From Thermoanaerobaculia bacterium (GTDB taxonomy: Bacteria; Acidobacteriota; Thermoanaerobaculia; Gp7-AA8), in NCBI GenBank assembly GCA_017883235.1, contig JADGNY010000032.1, positions 1 to 52,893 of the forward strand: a DNA stretch of 52,893 bases, given 5' to 3'. The notes under the pieces were generated by a model. It was not told where the DNA came from and ran no database searches. It was given only the letters and a program-made list of their open reading frames with translations. Shown in pieces: positions 34,426-42,675 of this stretch (position 1 is its first letter; every line of letters begins with the position of its first letter). Made by a program: the position numbers and the translations under genes.

Positions 34426-35169
34426 TCAGGGAAGTGGCAACCTGAATTTTTCAGAGAAGTCCTGGCGATATCCCGCGGTCAGCGGTCCGCCGATGAGGTC
34501 GAGGACCTCGCGCGTCAGCTCGATCAGGGGAGAAACCGATCCATCCCGGAATAGTCGCGCCAACGCGGTCTGCGCTCGATCGAAAAAAACCGCATCGAGT
34601 CGCTTGACCGATCGAACGAGATAACGCCCCGGGCCGTTAAGCAACTGTCCGTGGCACCGCAAGAAGATGTCCATGATCCTCATATACAGGTCCATTGCGA
34701 TGATCCATCGTTCACTCGTGTCGGCGCATCGTTCCAGATCCGATACGACGGCGCTCACGTAACGGCGCGGCACATCCCAGCTCTGTGGAGGAGGCGGCCC
34801 CGAAGCGATCACCTGACGGGCGACTTCTTTCAACTTCGACGCAAGCTCGCAGGGCTCCGGCAGTACCCGTGCTTGATCGACTTCGCCCGCCAAAATGGAA
34901 AAGCCATTCTTCTGCTCCATTCGCATCATGAAATGCAGGGTTTCCGGATCGTGAACGTGAGCATCGAACAGAAAGCCGTTCGATGAAAATGTTTCGCGAT
35001 ACGCGTTGCCGACCCTGCTCAATATGACGATCACGTCGATATCGGATCCGGCATCTCCCCGGCCAAAGGCGTTGGAGCCAAAGAAGAAACAAAAGAGCGG
35101 CTGGCCATACCGTGCCGAAAGCGTATCCAGGATCAGCTGAGGGTCAGGTGGGTTGAGGTTGGACGCCAT
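34426..35169 (-). CDS. Nucleotidyltransferase-fold (MNT) protein
   Basis: Encodes 247 residues. The N-terminal nucleotidyltransferase motif is complete: FFFGSNAFGRGDAGSDIDVI (GSx10DxD), with a possible third acid in FDAHVHDPE. The C-terminal half is helical and resembles an accessory or HEPN-like bundle (RWIIAMDLYMRIMDIFLRCH). It starts 9 bases after the MurE-like gene and is the last gene of a five-gene operon. It may adenylate or otherwise modify a small molecule or protein. A free-standing MNT antitoxin role is less likely, given the context. Confidence 0.8.
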   Translation of the reverse strand: MASNLNPPDPQLILDTLSARYGQPLFCFFFGSNAFGRGDAGSDIDVIVILSRVGNAYRETFSSNGFLFDAHVHDPETLHFMMRMEQKNGFSILAGEVDQARVLPEPCELASKLKEVARQVIASGPPPPQSWDVPRRYVSAVVSDLERCADTSERWIIAMDLYMRIMDIFLRCHGQLLNGPGRYLVRSVKRLDAVFFDRAQTALARLFRDGSVSPLIELTREVLDLIGGPLTAGYRQDFSEKFRLPLP

Positions 35170-35178
35170 GAAGACTCG

Positions 35179-36663
35179 TCAGTTGGATGGCCCATCAGGA
35201 CGCCGGAAGGCCTCCGCCCCGGATCGACCCAGAATCTCGTACAGCGCGTCTGTCGCTACCTGTCGATCGGCGTTCCTGAGCTCTGTCCCCATCGCGCGTT
35301 TCCCCATGAGGACGACGATGCCGTCGGGCAACGCCTCACGAATGGCGGCGCCGATCGCGATGGGACGATGAATGATCGACTTCCAGCGATCAGGTGCCGC
35401 ATGGCGCAGACCATTGAGCATGTCCATCATGATCGAGGCCGGATGCTCGTCCCGAGGATCGTCACTGGTGAGAATACAGACGTCGGAGCCGTTCATCGCC
35501 GCCCTCGCTCTCAATGGCCGCAGTCCCCTGTCGGCTCCACCGGCGCAGCCGATGACAGAAACGATTCGACGGGGTCCGGCGAACTCCCTCACCGCGGCCA
35601 GTGAGGCCTCGATGTTCGCCGGCGTGTAGGGTTGATCGAGATAAACATCGACGTCTACCGGTGTCGGTAGCCTTTCCAGTCGCCCAGGCAGCGGGCGCAC
35701 GTTCTGCAATTGGACTTCGGCGTCTGCCGATGGCATGACGCCACACACGATCGCGGCGGCCGCCAGGACATTCATGGCATTGTGCTGCCCGATCAACGGG
35801 AAACGAAGGTCGTGGCCATTGAGCCGCATGGAGATGCCTGCGCGGTCGGCCGCGTAGAGCTCCGGCGTGACATCCGCGGCGCCAAAACCGAACGTCACCA
35901 CTCGGCCCAACGACGAACTGGCCAGCTCGCGGCCGGCCGGATCGTCGCTGTTGAACGCACAGAGCGTCGTCGATGACTTATGAAAGGCCGGATCCGTGAA
36001 CAGACGGCGGTTGGAGGACATATGAGCGTCACCACCGGCGGTGCCGTGGTTCGTGAAGGCAAGCGCTTCGAACTGCAGTCCGAGGAGCCGTTCCTGTGCA
36101 ATGCCGTGCGAAGGGAGCTCGAGAACGGCATGGGTACCACCCTGCTCGCGAAGCGCTGCAAGAAAGCCATGGATCGACAGCGAGTCGGATGTCCAACTGG
36201 CGGCAGACCGCTCGGAATCGGGTAAACGGTGTACCAGAGAGCTGATCAGACCGGTCCTGACGCCGGACGCGCGAAGAGCACCCTCAATGAGATGACATAC
36301 GGTGGTTTTCCCCTTCGCACCCGTGACGCCGATGAGCGTGAGATACCGATGAGCATCGCCGAACATCCGCGAGCATGTGCGCGCGTAGGCCCGATTGACG
36401 TCGTCTACGATTGCATAGGGCATGTTCGGGGGAAGCGTTGCCTCTTCTTCGTCTCCGGCCTCCAGCACGACGTACCTGGCTCCCTGGCGAATCGCCTCCG
36501 CCGCGGAGATACGGAACTGCAACGAACGCAATTTGAAAAAGAAGGTGCCCTCCGCGATCTGGCGGGGCTCGACGAGAACCGACAGGATGTCCGGTTCGCC
36601 GCCCGCGCGGAGAATCTTCGTTCCTTCCAGGAGCTGGTGAAGGGGCAGCATACCGGTCATCAT
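35179..36663 (-). CDS. Divergent MurE-like Mur ligase
   Basis: Encodes 494 residues. The N-terminal domain follows MurE (VEPRQIAEGTFFFKLRS), the P-loop is GVTGAKGKTT at 112-121, and later motifs are LELPSHGIAQERLLGL, IGQHNAMNVLAAAAI and TSDDPRDEHPASI, the position where MurE binds the added amino acid (DNPR in diaminopimelate enzymes). The usual FTNLSxDHLDYH stretch is replaced by FTNHGTAGGDAHMSSN, so this is not the ordinary housekeeping MurE. It should couple an amino acid to a carboxylate using ATP. Its start overlaps the upstream stop (ATGA). Confidence 0.85.
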   Translation of the reverse strand: MMTGMLPLHQLLEGTKILRAGGEPDILSVLVEPRQIAEGTFFFKLRSLQFRISAAEAIRQGARYVVLEAGDEEEATLPPNMPYAIVDDVNRAYARTCSRMFGDAHRYLTLIGVTGAKGKTTVCHLIEGALRASGVRTGLISSLVHRLPDSERSAASWTSDSLSIHGFLAALREQGGTHAVLELPSHGIAQERLLGLQFEALAFTNHGTAGGDAHMSSNRRLFTDPAFHKSSTTLCAFNSDDPAGRELASSSLGRVVTFGFGAADVTPELYAADRAGISMRLNGHDLRFPLIGQHNAMNVLAAAAIVCGVMPSADAEVQLQNVRPLPGRLERLPTPVDVDVYLDQPYTPANIEASLAAVREFAGPRRIVSVIGCAGGADRGLRPLRARAAMNGSDVCILTSDDPRDEHPASIMMDMLNGLRHAAPDRWKSIIHRPIAIGAAIREALPDGIVVLMGKRAMGTELRNADRQVATDALYEILGRSGAEAFRRPDGPSN

Positions 36664-37934
36664 TTGTGATGCGCCTCGGCTTGGCCACAGAAGCGTTGTG
36701 CGAGCTCGTTCAAAATGGCAAACCCCTTAAGCGATACCGGCAGCCGGCGCTGAAAGAGATGCTCACCGTCGTCCCACCAGAAGAGCAACTCATCGTGCTT
36801 CGCTTGTACGCCGAGAAACGCCGCCTGGCCTTGCAACGAAGCATGGCCGACCTCGACGACAGGCCCGCCATGGCCGCGCCGGTCGACGTCGGTTGCTTCA
36901 ATGCGCCTTCCGTCGAGCTCATTAATCCACGCCGCTGCAAACCCGTCCGCAGTCGGCACGACCTGAACTTCCCGGAATTGTCCGGTCACCCGGACATCGT
37001 GGCGGAGTGACGACCATTCCGCATGATCCGGTTGCGCCGGGTCAATGACCGCTGCGTCGATCGTTCCGGTATCGTTCGACAACGCGATGTTCGCATTCCG
37101 CGCCGCGACGATCGCAAGGCGGCCGGCAGGATCGATGGCCGCGTCGAACTGCTGAATGCGCACGTTGCGCAATGTGATCGCATCGACGTGCCCTTCGTCC
37201 GCCAGAAGGTAGAGGGAAAGCCCATCGTGATTCGACAAGAGTGCGATCCGCTTGTCCTGCAGCGGTTGGGCAACCATCCTGCTCGACCTTCTGAAATCCA
37301 TAGGTGGCAAGTGCCACGATCTTGATACTCCGCTCCAGTCCACCTCCCTGGCGATCGTCTCTTCCGGAAGGTAGGTGAGCTCGATCGCACGCGGCTTCTC
37401 ACCCGGAATCACGATCGTCTGCCAGGAATTCGAACGAGTCGTGTCCGTCGCCGCCGGCGGCTTGACATGCGTGGCGCGGGATCCGTCCCTCTTGACGAAG
37501 GTTGTCGCGGCTGCGTCGTCACTGTCGTCGAGTGTTGCGTACCACCAATCCGTCCCCGTGACGACGATCCCATCGCTCAGGGGACTCTCCGTCCAGGTTG
37601 CACGTGGTGTGAGAGGAATTCGAACCCGCACCGGTTCGTCCATTCCTGCCGCTCCGACTTTCGCGATTTCTCGATAGACCGCGCGGCCGCGGCTGGATGG
37701 GACCCCAACCGGAGCTCCCGAGCCCCAATTCGTTGTGATGACGAGGGTTTCCTCATCGGTCGCTGCAACATAATGGATTGGATTTTTATGGATGGGAGTG
37801 GGGCGGACGACGTAGGTGGTCTGCGTAGTGACGAAGCTCGCATTCGTCATTTGCAGCAGAGCACACCAGAGAGCGCCGGAGGAAAGAAGACGGAAGACTT
37901 CCAATAGAAACCTGATGACGATCTCGAGTGCCAT
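36660..37934 (-). CDS. Secreted protein of unknown function
   Basis: Encodes 424 residues. The N-terminus (LEVFRLLSSGALWCALLQMT) is hydrophobic and signal-like. The rest is rich in beta strands with repeated ETLVITTNWGSGAP, DGIVVTGTDWWYATL, IALLSNHDGLSLYLL and DGFAAAWINELDGRR segments, reminiscent of a beta-propeller. No catalytic motif is recognised. It is the third gene of the operon, 72 bases after the Cys-rich gene with a strong hairpin in between, and overlaps the MurE-like gene by 4 bases. Confidence 0.75.
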   Translation of the reverse strand: MALEIVIRFLLEVFRLLSSGALWCALLQMTNASFVTTQTTYVVRPTPIHKNPIHYVAATDEETLVITTNWGSGAPVGVPSSRGRAVYREIAKVGAAGMDEPVRVRIPLTPRATWTESPLSDGIVVTGTDWWYATLDDSDDAAATTFVKRDGSRATHVKPPAATDTTRSNSWQTIVIPGEKPRAIELTYLPEETIAREVDWSGVSRSWHLPPMDFRRSSRMVAQPLQDKRIALLSNHDGLSLYLLADEGHVDAITLRNVRIQQFDAAIDPAGRLAIVAARNANIALSNDTGTIDAAVIDPAQPDHAEWSSLRHDVRVTGQFREVQVVPTADGFAAAWINELDGRRIEATDVDRRGHGGPVVEVGHASLQGQAAFLGVQAKHDELLFWWDDGEHLFQRRLPVSLKGFAILNELAQRFCGQAEAHHK

Positions 37935-37962
37935 GGAGTTACCTGCAAAATTGCCCCGGAGC

Positions 37963-37990
37963 CGGGCTGCGGAGCAAGCTCCGCAGCCCG
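37963..37990 (-). terminator. Strong hairpin between Cys-rich gene and downstream genes
   Basis: Perfect 13-bp arms (CGGGCTGCGGAGC and its complement) around a two-base loop, in the 72-base gap. Only a short TTTT follows on the reverse strand, so it may be a partial terminator or an mRNA stabiliser, which would let the small upstream gene be expressed above the rest. Confidence 0.55.
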
Positions 37991-38006
37991 CGTGCAGTAT
38001 GCACTT

Positions 38007-38315
38007 TTAGCTGCACATACCCCAGCCCCAGCAGAAATAGTCGTCCCATGCGTATTGCTCGCAGTAGCCGTACTCACCCGGGCACGGTTGCGGTGGGTTG
38101 TTTTGGCAGTAGCCGCTGGTTTGACACCACTGACCTTCGTCCATGCCGCCCCAGCAAGCGGTGACTCCTTCATCCATGCCGGACCAACACATGCCCGAGT
38201 TGCCGTAATTCGGGTCTGTCAGACACGTATCACACGCGAGCGCATTGGTCGCCACTGTGGCTGCCACGGCCCCGGCCGCAGCTAACGTCAACATCCTCAA
38301 CTTCTGTGTGTCCAT
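38007..38315 (-). CDS. Secreted cysteine-rich small protein
   Basis: Encodes 102 residues with an excellent ribosome binding site (AAAGGAGAAGG) before the ATG. A signal peptide (LRMLTLAAAGAVAATVATNA, ending LA) is followed directly by a mature part of about 75 residues with ten cysteines, many Trp, Tyr and Gly, and a doubled CW(S/G)GMDEG motif. The last residues are FCWGWGMCS. The cysteines probably form disulfides after export. I know no family with this pattern. It is the second gene of a five-gene operon. It could be a structural peptide, a secreted ligand or a modified-peptide precursor. Confidence 0.8.
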   Translation of the reverse strand: MDTQKLRMLTLAAAGAVAATVATNALACDTCLTDPNYGNSGMCWSGMDEGVTACWGGMDEGQWCQTSGYCQNNPPQPCPGEYGYCEQYAWDDYFCWGWGMCS

Positions 38316-38360
38316 ACCTTCTCCTTTCGTTCTTCACTTGTTCCCTGGGATTCGTCGCAC

Positions 38361-41300
38361 CTACCGCTGCGCGGAGGTGTCGCCGCTTTTCATACTGATT
38401 TCCTGGCTCTCCCCGGCAGCGAGACGGACCTGGGCTACTTTCGGCAGTGCCGCCGCCCCGCCGCCCGCGAGCGCAAAGTAGGCTCCCGCCGAATCGATCC
38501 GCACCACGGACCAGGCTCCCGCGGGAACCTTGGGAAGCGTGAATGGACCATCCATCCTGCGGAATTTGAGCGCGGCCCATGAGAGATCGAAAAGCCCGCC
38601 GTCCGGAGCGAGGAGCCAGAAACGATCCTTGTTTCCGCGGTCCGTCCAATTCGTAAAGGTCACGGCGGCGGTGGCCGAAGGGAGTGTCAAGTTGGCATCG
38701 CTGACCGGAGCGGTGATGAATGTGCCGATTGCGCCATCGGCCGCGGTCACGCCGCACCGCAGCCGCTCGGGCGCCGGCTTCGGGAAGTGAATGGAAAACT
38801 TACCCCAGGAATCGGCCGCGGCGTAGCCAGTGCGAGGAATGTTGTCACTCCCGGTGTAGATACAATCTACCCATGCCATTCCGGCGGGGTTCCCGGCGCC
38901 GTCAATCACGGATCCTTCGAGCGTGGAACCGTCATCGAGGTGAAGAGTGATCGAGGCAGGAGTTGCCGAAGCGATCGTGACCGTTTTTTCGGCAACCGCT
39001 TCATCTTTTCCGCGCGCCTTCACCAGCCACATTCCATCCTGCAGCTCGCCGATCGTCACCTCGCCGATCGAGTCTGTCCGCGCTCTTCGCTCGAGCCGAA
39101 GTAGCTGGTTCTGTTCACTACTGTCACCAAGCATGGTGGCGGTGATCTGCACTTCGGATTCAGGCCGATCGCCGGAAAATACACGGACGGAGAGCGAGCC
39201 TTCAGGCAGTTCGATGCGGACGTCACGAGAAGCGTGATCGAATTGCATCGGGGCAAGCTGTGTGTCTGCGTCCGGCGGCCGTCGCCGCGCTGCAACGGCG
39301 TAATAACCGGGACGGGGCAGGAGTGTCTTAAAGGCCCCGTCCTCGTGCGACATCACTCGGCGAACGATGGCCCCTGGTCCGGGAGGGTCGGTAAACGCGA
39401 TCGAGGCGGACAGTCCGCCGCCATGTGATGTGATGTGACCGGACACGACGAGAGGCTCGATCACCGGTTCGAGCTTTTTTTTGTCGCCCGACTCAATCTT
39501 CAGAGTGGTGACGTCGATCGGCTGGGTCAGGTTGTCCAGACGAACGATCGCGATCACCTGCCAGGATCCCGGAGTTACGCCGGTAAACACGGCGTCCTGA
39601 TGATTGGAAGTCAACTCGACAGACCGGAGATCGGCATTGCTGGCCTTTTTTTCCGGTTGAAGGACGACGGCGATGATCTCGGCATTCGCGTTCTCATTCT
39701 TGAAGCTGTCTTCGAAACGCGGAATCACGGTGATCGATCCAGCCTCCGGCAATGGCAATGGATCAATGATCTCGCGCTTCCCCGGCTCGAGAGTCCGGGT
39801 GACGGTTCCGGCGAGTTTCGTCGAATCCTGAGCCTGGAACGTGATTGTTTCACCGACTGGCAGGCCTTCCATCGTAAGCCAGCCGTCTGCTCGCGCGGTC
39901 CCCTTGGCAACTGCCAAGAACTCGCCGGATCCGCGCTCGACGGAGGCCGTTACCATAGCCTCGGGAACATTGGTTCCGTCCGTCTTATGAACGACGTGAA
40001 CCTGCACCGACGCCGCGCCCTTGAGGCGATGTGTTCCAAGCCAGACCTGTTCGCGGGCGTGAGCCGTTAAACGGACAACCACGGGTGAGAAGCTCTCAAA
40101 GCGCAGCAGCAGCGCGCGGCAGCCGACCAGCACCGGGAGAGCGATATCTCCGCTCTTCCGCACATTGACGGGCAACACGAAACTCTTGTCGCCCTCGCAT
40201 TCGTCGAATCGGGCGTTGCCGTGAGAGGGAAGCGGCGCCTTTTCGGGAACGCTCACGCGCAACGTTCCTTCCGCCTTCGGAAACTTGATTCCCTCGGCCG
40301 CCGGTCCCTGTTCCTGATTCTCCGCGGGCTTTGCTCGCATGAGACCCAGAATGACGTCTCCCTCAGTCGTGAAGAAAACGTCGGACGCAGCATCTGCGTT
40401 CGCGTATAGAACCCGCCCACCGGTCACATTTTCGGACGCTGCCGGGACCTCCGTGTATCCATTGGCCGTGCGCATGAACGCACGCAAGCCGCGCACCTCC
40501 GTCTTGAAGGGCACGCGGATGCGGACGTTTTTCGGCGCCAGCGGCGGGGCATCCGGCAAGGAAACCTTGATTCCCTCGTTGCCGTTTCCGCTCAGGGTTA
40601 CGTGGCGAAGAGTGACAGGTGCCGTAAATCGCCTCGGATCCGGCCAGGTGGCTACGAGGTCGTATTGGCCGGCGGGCATCGATGTCCATTCGACCGACGT
40701 TGTCTGCGCTTCGCGCGCCCAGACCCGGTCTCGCCACTCGACGGGAACGGATGTATCGATGTGGGCCGACGGAACGAGCGTAAGCAGCAGGTCGGGAGCA
40801 GGGCGATTGGTCAGAACGCGCAGCGACGATCCCCGCCGCAGAGTGACCGGCGGCATTTCGCTTTTTTTCGGATCCCACGAAACCCAGGCCGCTTCGTACC
40901 CGGGGGCCTCTACGAGCAAGGAAAGGTCTTTGACGGGTACCCCGAGTTTCCACCAGCCGTTCTCATCCGTTGTTGTCCGCAGGCGGACAGTTTGCCGCGC
41001 CAGATCGCTCATCACACCGAGCAGGGTGGGCGGGACGACCCGGGGATGAGACACCGTGGCACCCTTGACCGGCCGGCCTGCGGCATCGACAACGGACCCG
41101 GTGAGTTCGAACTCTGGCAGCAACTCGAGTGAGGCTTGACTGTTTCTGCTGTTGCCGATTTCGACATTGCGCATCGCCAGATGGTAGGAGGGAGCCTCGG
41201 AGATCATCACATAACGGCCGGGAGGGATACCCTCCCATTTTACGGCGCCGTCAACAATTGCCTCGACGGTGGGGCGATGCGCCGGCTGGTCGAGTGCGAT

Positions 41301-41483
41301 CAACGCCACGTAGACGCCCCGAAGTGCGGCGTGGGTCGAGCGGTCGCTTACGGCGACGTCAAGGCCGCCTCCGATCGGCTGCGCAGCGTACGTACCGCTG
41401 CAGAAAACGACGAGGAGAATAAAAAGCCATAGCCGATGCCTCAATCGGAATCCGACCGCGCTGAGTTCCGTCCGAACCGTCAT
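38361..41483 (-). CDS. Large secreted carboxypeptidase-regulatory-like protein
   Basis: Encodes 1040 residues. I chose the ATG at 41483 because GGAGG lies 6 bases upstream and a signal peptide follows (HRLWLFILLVVFCSGTYAA). Many beta-sandwich domains of the carboxypeptidase-regulatory type follow, for example LTGSVVDAAGRPVKGATVSH, DENGWWKLGVPVKDLSLLVE and LEGSVIDGAGNPAGMAWVDC. No catalytic site or anchor is seen. It is the first gene of the operon and precedes the Cys-rich gene by 45 bases, so the two secreted products may work together. Confidence 0.9.
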   Translation of the reverse strand: MTVRTELSAVGFRLRHRLWLFILLVVFCSGTYAAQPIGGGLDVAVSDRSTHAALRGVYVALIALDQPAHRPTVEAIVDGAVKWEGIPPGRYVMISEAPSYHLAMRNVEIGNSRNSQASLELLPEFELTGSVVDAAGRPVKGATVSHPRVVPPTLLGVMSDLARQTVRLRTTTDENGWWKLGVPVKDLSLLVEAPGYEAAWVSWDPKKSEMPPVTLRRGSSLRVLTNRPAPDLLLTLVPSAHIDTSVPVEWRDRVWAREAQTTSVEWTSMPAGQYDLVATWPDPRRFTAPVTLRHVTLSGNGNEGIKVSLPDAPPLAPKNVRIRVPFKTEVRGLRAFMRTANGYTEVPAASENVTGGRVLYANADAASDVFFTTEGDVILGLMRAKPAENQEQGPAAEGIKFPKAEGTLRVSVPEKAPLPSHGNARFDECEGDKSFVLPVNVRKSGDIALPVLVGCRALLLRFESFSPVVVRLTAHAREQVWLGTHRLKGAASVQVHVVHKTDGTNVPEAMVTASVERGSGEFLAVAKGTARADGWLTMEGLPVGETITFQAQDSTKLAGTVTRTLEPGKREIIDPLPLPEAGSITVIPRFEDSFKNENANAEIIAVVLQPEKKASNADLRSVELTSNHQDAVFTGVTPGSWQVIAIVRLDNLTQPIDVTTLKIESGDKKKLEPVIEPLVVSGHITSHGGGLSASIAFTDPPGPGAIVRRVMSHEDGAFKTLLPRPGYYAVAARRRPPDADTQLAPMQFDHASRDVRIELPEGSLSVRVFSGDRPESEVQITATMLGDSSEQNQLLRLERRARTDSIGEVTIGELQDGMWLVKARGKDEAVAEKTVTIASATPASITLHLDDGSTLEGSVIDGAGNPAGMAWVDCIYTGSDNIPRTGYAAADSWGKFSIHFPKPAPERLRCGVTAADGAIGTFITAPVSDANLTLPSATAAVTFTNWTDRGNKDRFWLLAPDGGLFDLSWAALKFRRMDGPFTLPKVPAGAWSVVRIDSAGAYFALAGGGAAALPKVAQVRLAAGESQEISMKSGDTSAQR

Positions 41484-41545
41484 GTAAACCTCCGGAAAAA
41501 TTGAACGAGACACATACGTATCACACACCAAGGTACAAGGGCGTC

Positions 41546-41575
41546 ATCGTCGTCACGTGAAACCGTGACGACGAT
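41546..41575. promoter_or_regulatory. 12-bp-arm palindrome, possible operator
   Basis: ATCGTCGTCACG at 41546-41557 and its exact complement at 41564-41575, with a 6-base gap, lie in the 173-base region between the divergent operon start (41483) and the nucleotidyltransferase gene. Size and place suit a dimeric repressor site, but it could also be a plain hairpin repeat. Confidence 0.45.
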
Positions 41576-41656
41576 CACTCTTTCGGGAATGGCGGCGAAG
41601 CGGAGGAGGGGGCCGGCTCATTTTGCCTGACCAGGCCGGTGGTAGAGTGCGCGCCC

Positions 41657-42334
41657 ATGAATGACGCGCCATCCATTCTCATCGATCATTCGCTCGACCC
41701 TGTCGTCGAACTGTATAAGCGCGGCATCGATCGAACCGTGATCCGCGAGAATCTTCGCAAATCACACGAAGAGCGCCTTCTCAACCTTGAAAGAAAGATC
41801 GCCTTCATTCAGCGGTGTCATTCACCGGGTACGCCTACGGCGACGACTCAGTTCAGAGCCCTGCTCACCCTTCTCGGCGAGAATGACGCCTCGTTCGTCA
41901 TCGTCGGCGGCGTTGCGGCGGCATTGCATGGCGCTGCGCGGGTCACTTACGATCTGGACATCGTCTACGACCGATCCTTCGAGAATCTTCAACGCGTCGT
42001 TGCGGCGCTCGCTCCACTCAAGCCTTACATTCGCGATGCGCCTCCGGGATTGCCCTTTCGACTCGACGAAGAGACTTTGAAACGTGGTCTGAACTTCCAC
42101 TTCGCCACGCCGAAAGGCATGGTCGACCTCATGGGCGAGTTGGCAGGTGTAGGCCCTTTCCCTATTGTCCGCGCCCATGTGAACGAGGCCGATATTTCCG
42201 GGGCCCGATATCCGTTCCTCGACCTCGACGCACTGATCGTAGCCAAGAGAGTTCCAGGCCGAGCGAAGGATCTCGAGGCAATCGCGGAGCTCGAGACCAT
42301 CCGCGACGAGCTAGGATCGGCTTCCTCGTCATAG
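41657..42334 (+). CDS. Nucleotidyltransferase with fused N-terminal helical domain
   Basis: Encodes 225 residues from the ATG at 41657 (a GTG at 41639 is possible). Residues 1-55 form a helical segment (LDPVVELYKRGIDRTVIREN, LRKSHEERLLNLERK) that I recall as a separate small antitoxin-like protein in other genomes. The rest is a minimal nucleotidyltransferase: FVIVGGVAAALHGAARVTYD with LDIVYD carrying the metal-binding acids, ending in VPGRAKDLEAIAELETIRDE, as in AbiEii/DUF6036-type proteins. It is likely a fused toxin-antitoxin or defence gene. It lies directly upstream of the UshA tail remnant. Confidence 0.8.
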   Translation: MNDAPSILIDHSLDPVVELYKRGIDRTVIRENLRKSHEERLLNLERKIAFIQRCHSPGTPTATTQFRALLTLLGENDASFVIVGGVAAALHGAARVTYDLDIVYDRSFENLQRVVAALAPLKPYIRDAPPGLPFRLDEETLKRGLNFHFATPKGMVDLMGELAGVGPFPIVRAHVNEADISGARYPFLDLDALIVAKRVPGRAKDLEAIAELETIRDELGSASSS

Positions 42335-42338
42335 GCTG

Positions 42339-42505
42339 CGAAGGGCTCGACCGGTGATGAACCAGATCCCCGCCGAACGGATCAAAATCGAATTACGCCC
42401 GCCCGATCCGCGAGCTATTGATCGATGCGCTGAAAGTAATGCCGCAGCCGCTCGCGCCGAAGTTGGATGGGAGGATTACCGTGGTGAACCCGGGGGGGGA
42501 ATGGG
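42339..42505 (+). pseudogene. 3' tail remnant of a UshA-like gene
   Basis: About 165 bases align with the end of the intact UshA-like gene (34203-34365). Translation gives PVMNQIPAERIKIELRP in one frame and PIRELLIDALKVMPQPLAPK with LDGRITVVNP in another, compared with PVMKQIPPERVKVDYVLPIR and the matching end of the intact protein. At least one indel breaks it. It has no start and no catalytic part. Confidence 0.9.
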
Positions 42506-42518
42506 GGCTGATTCGCGG

Positions 42519-42660
42519 TTGCGGGGTTGCGCGGTCTCGCGGGTGGTTTGCTGACTTGCTTGGTTGCTGAGCTTCCAAGCATCGTGGTGCCAGGTGAGCC
42601 TGAGGTTTGCTATTTTGCAACCCAGCAACCCGCGACCGCGAGACTGCGCAACCCCGAGGT
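42519..42660. repeat. Inverted GGGGTTGCGC repeat
   Basis: GGGGTTGCGCGGTCTCGCGG at 42523-42542 pairs, with one mismatch, with a complementary segment ending near 42654. A related motif is at 21304-21323. The 341-base gap 42335-42675 otherwise holds only the UshA remnant. Confidence 0.6.
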
Positions 42661-42675
42661 CTCGGAAACGCAACC

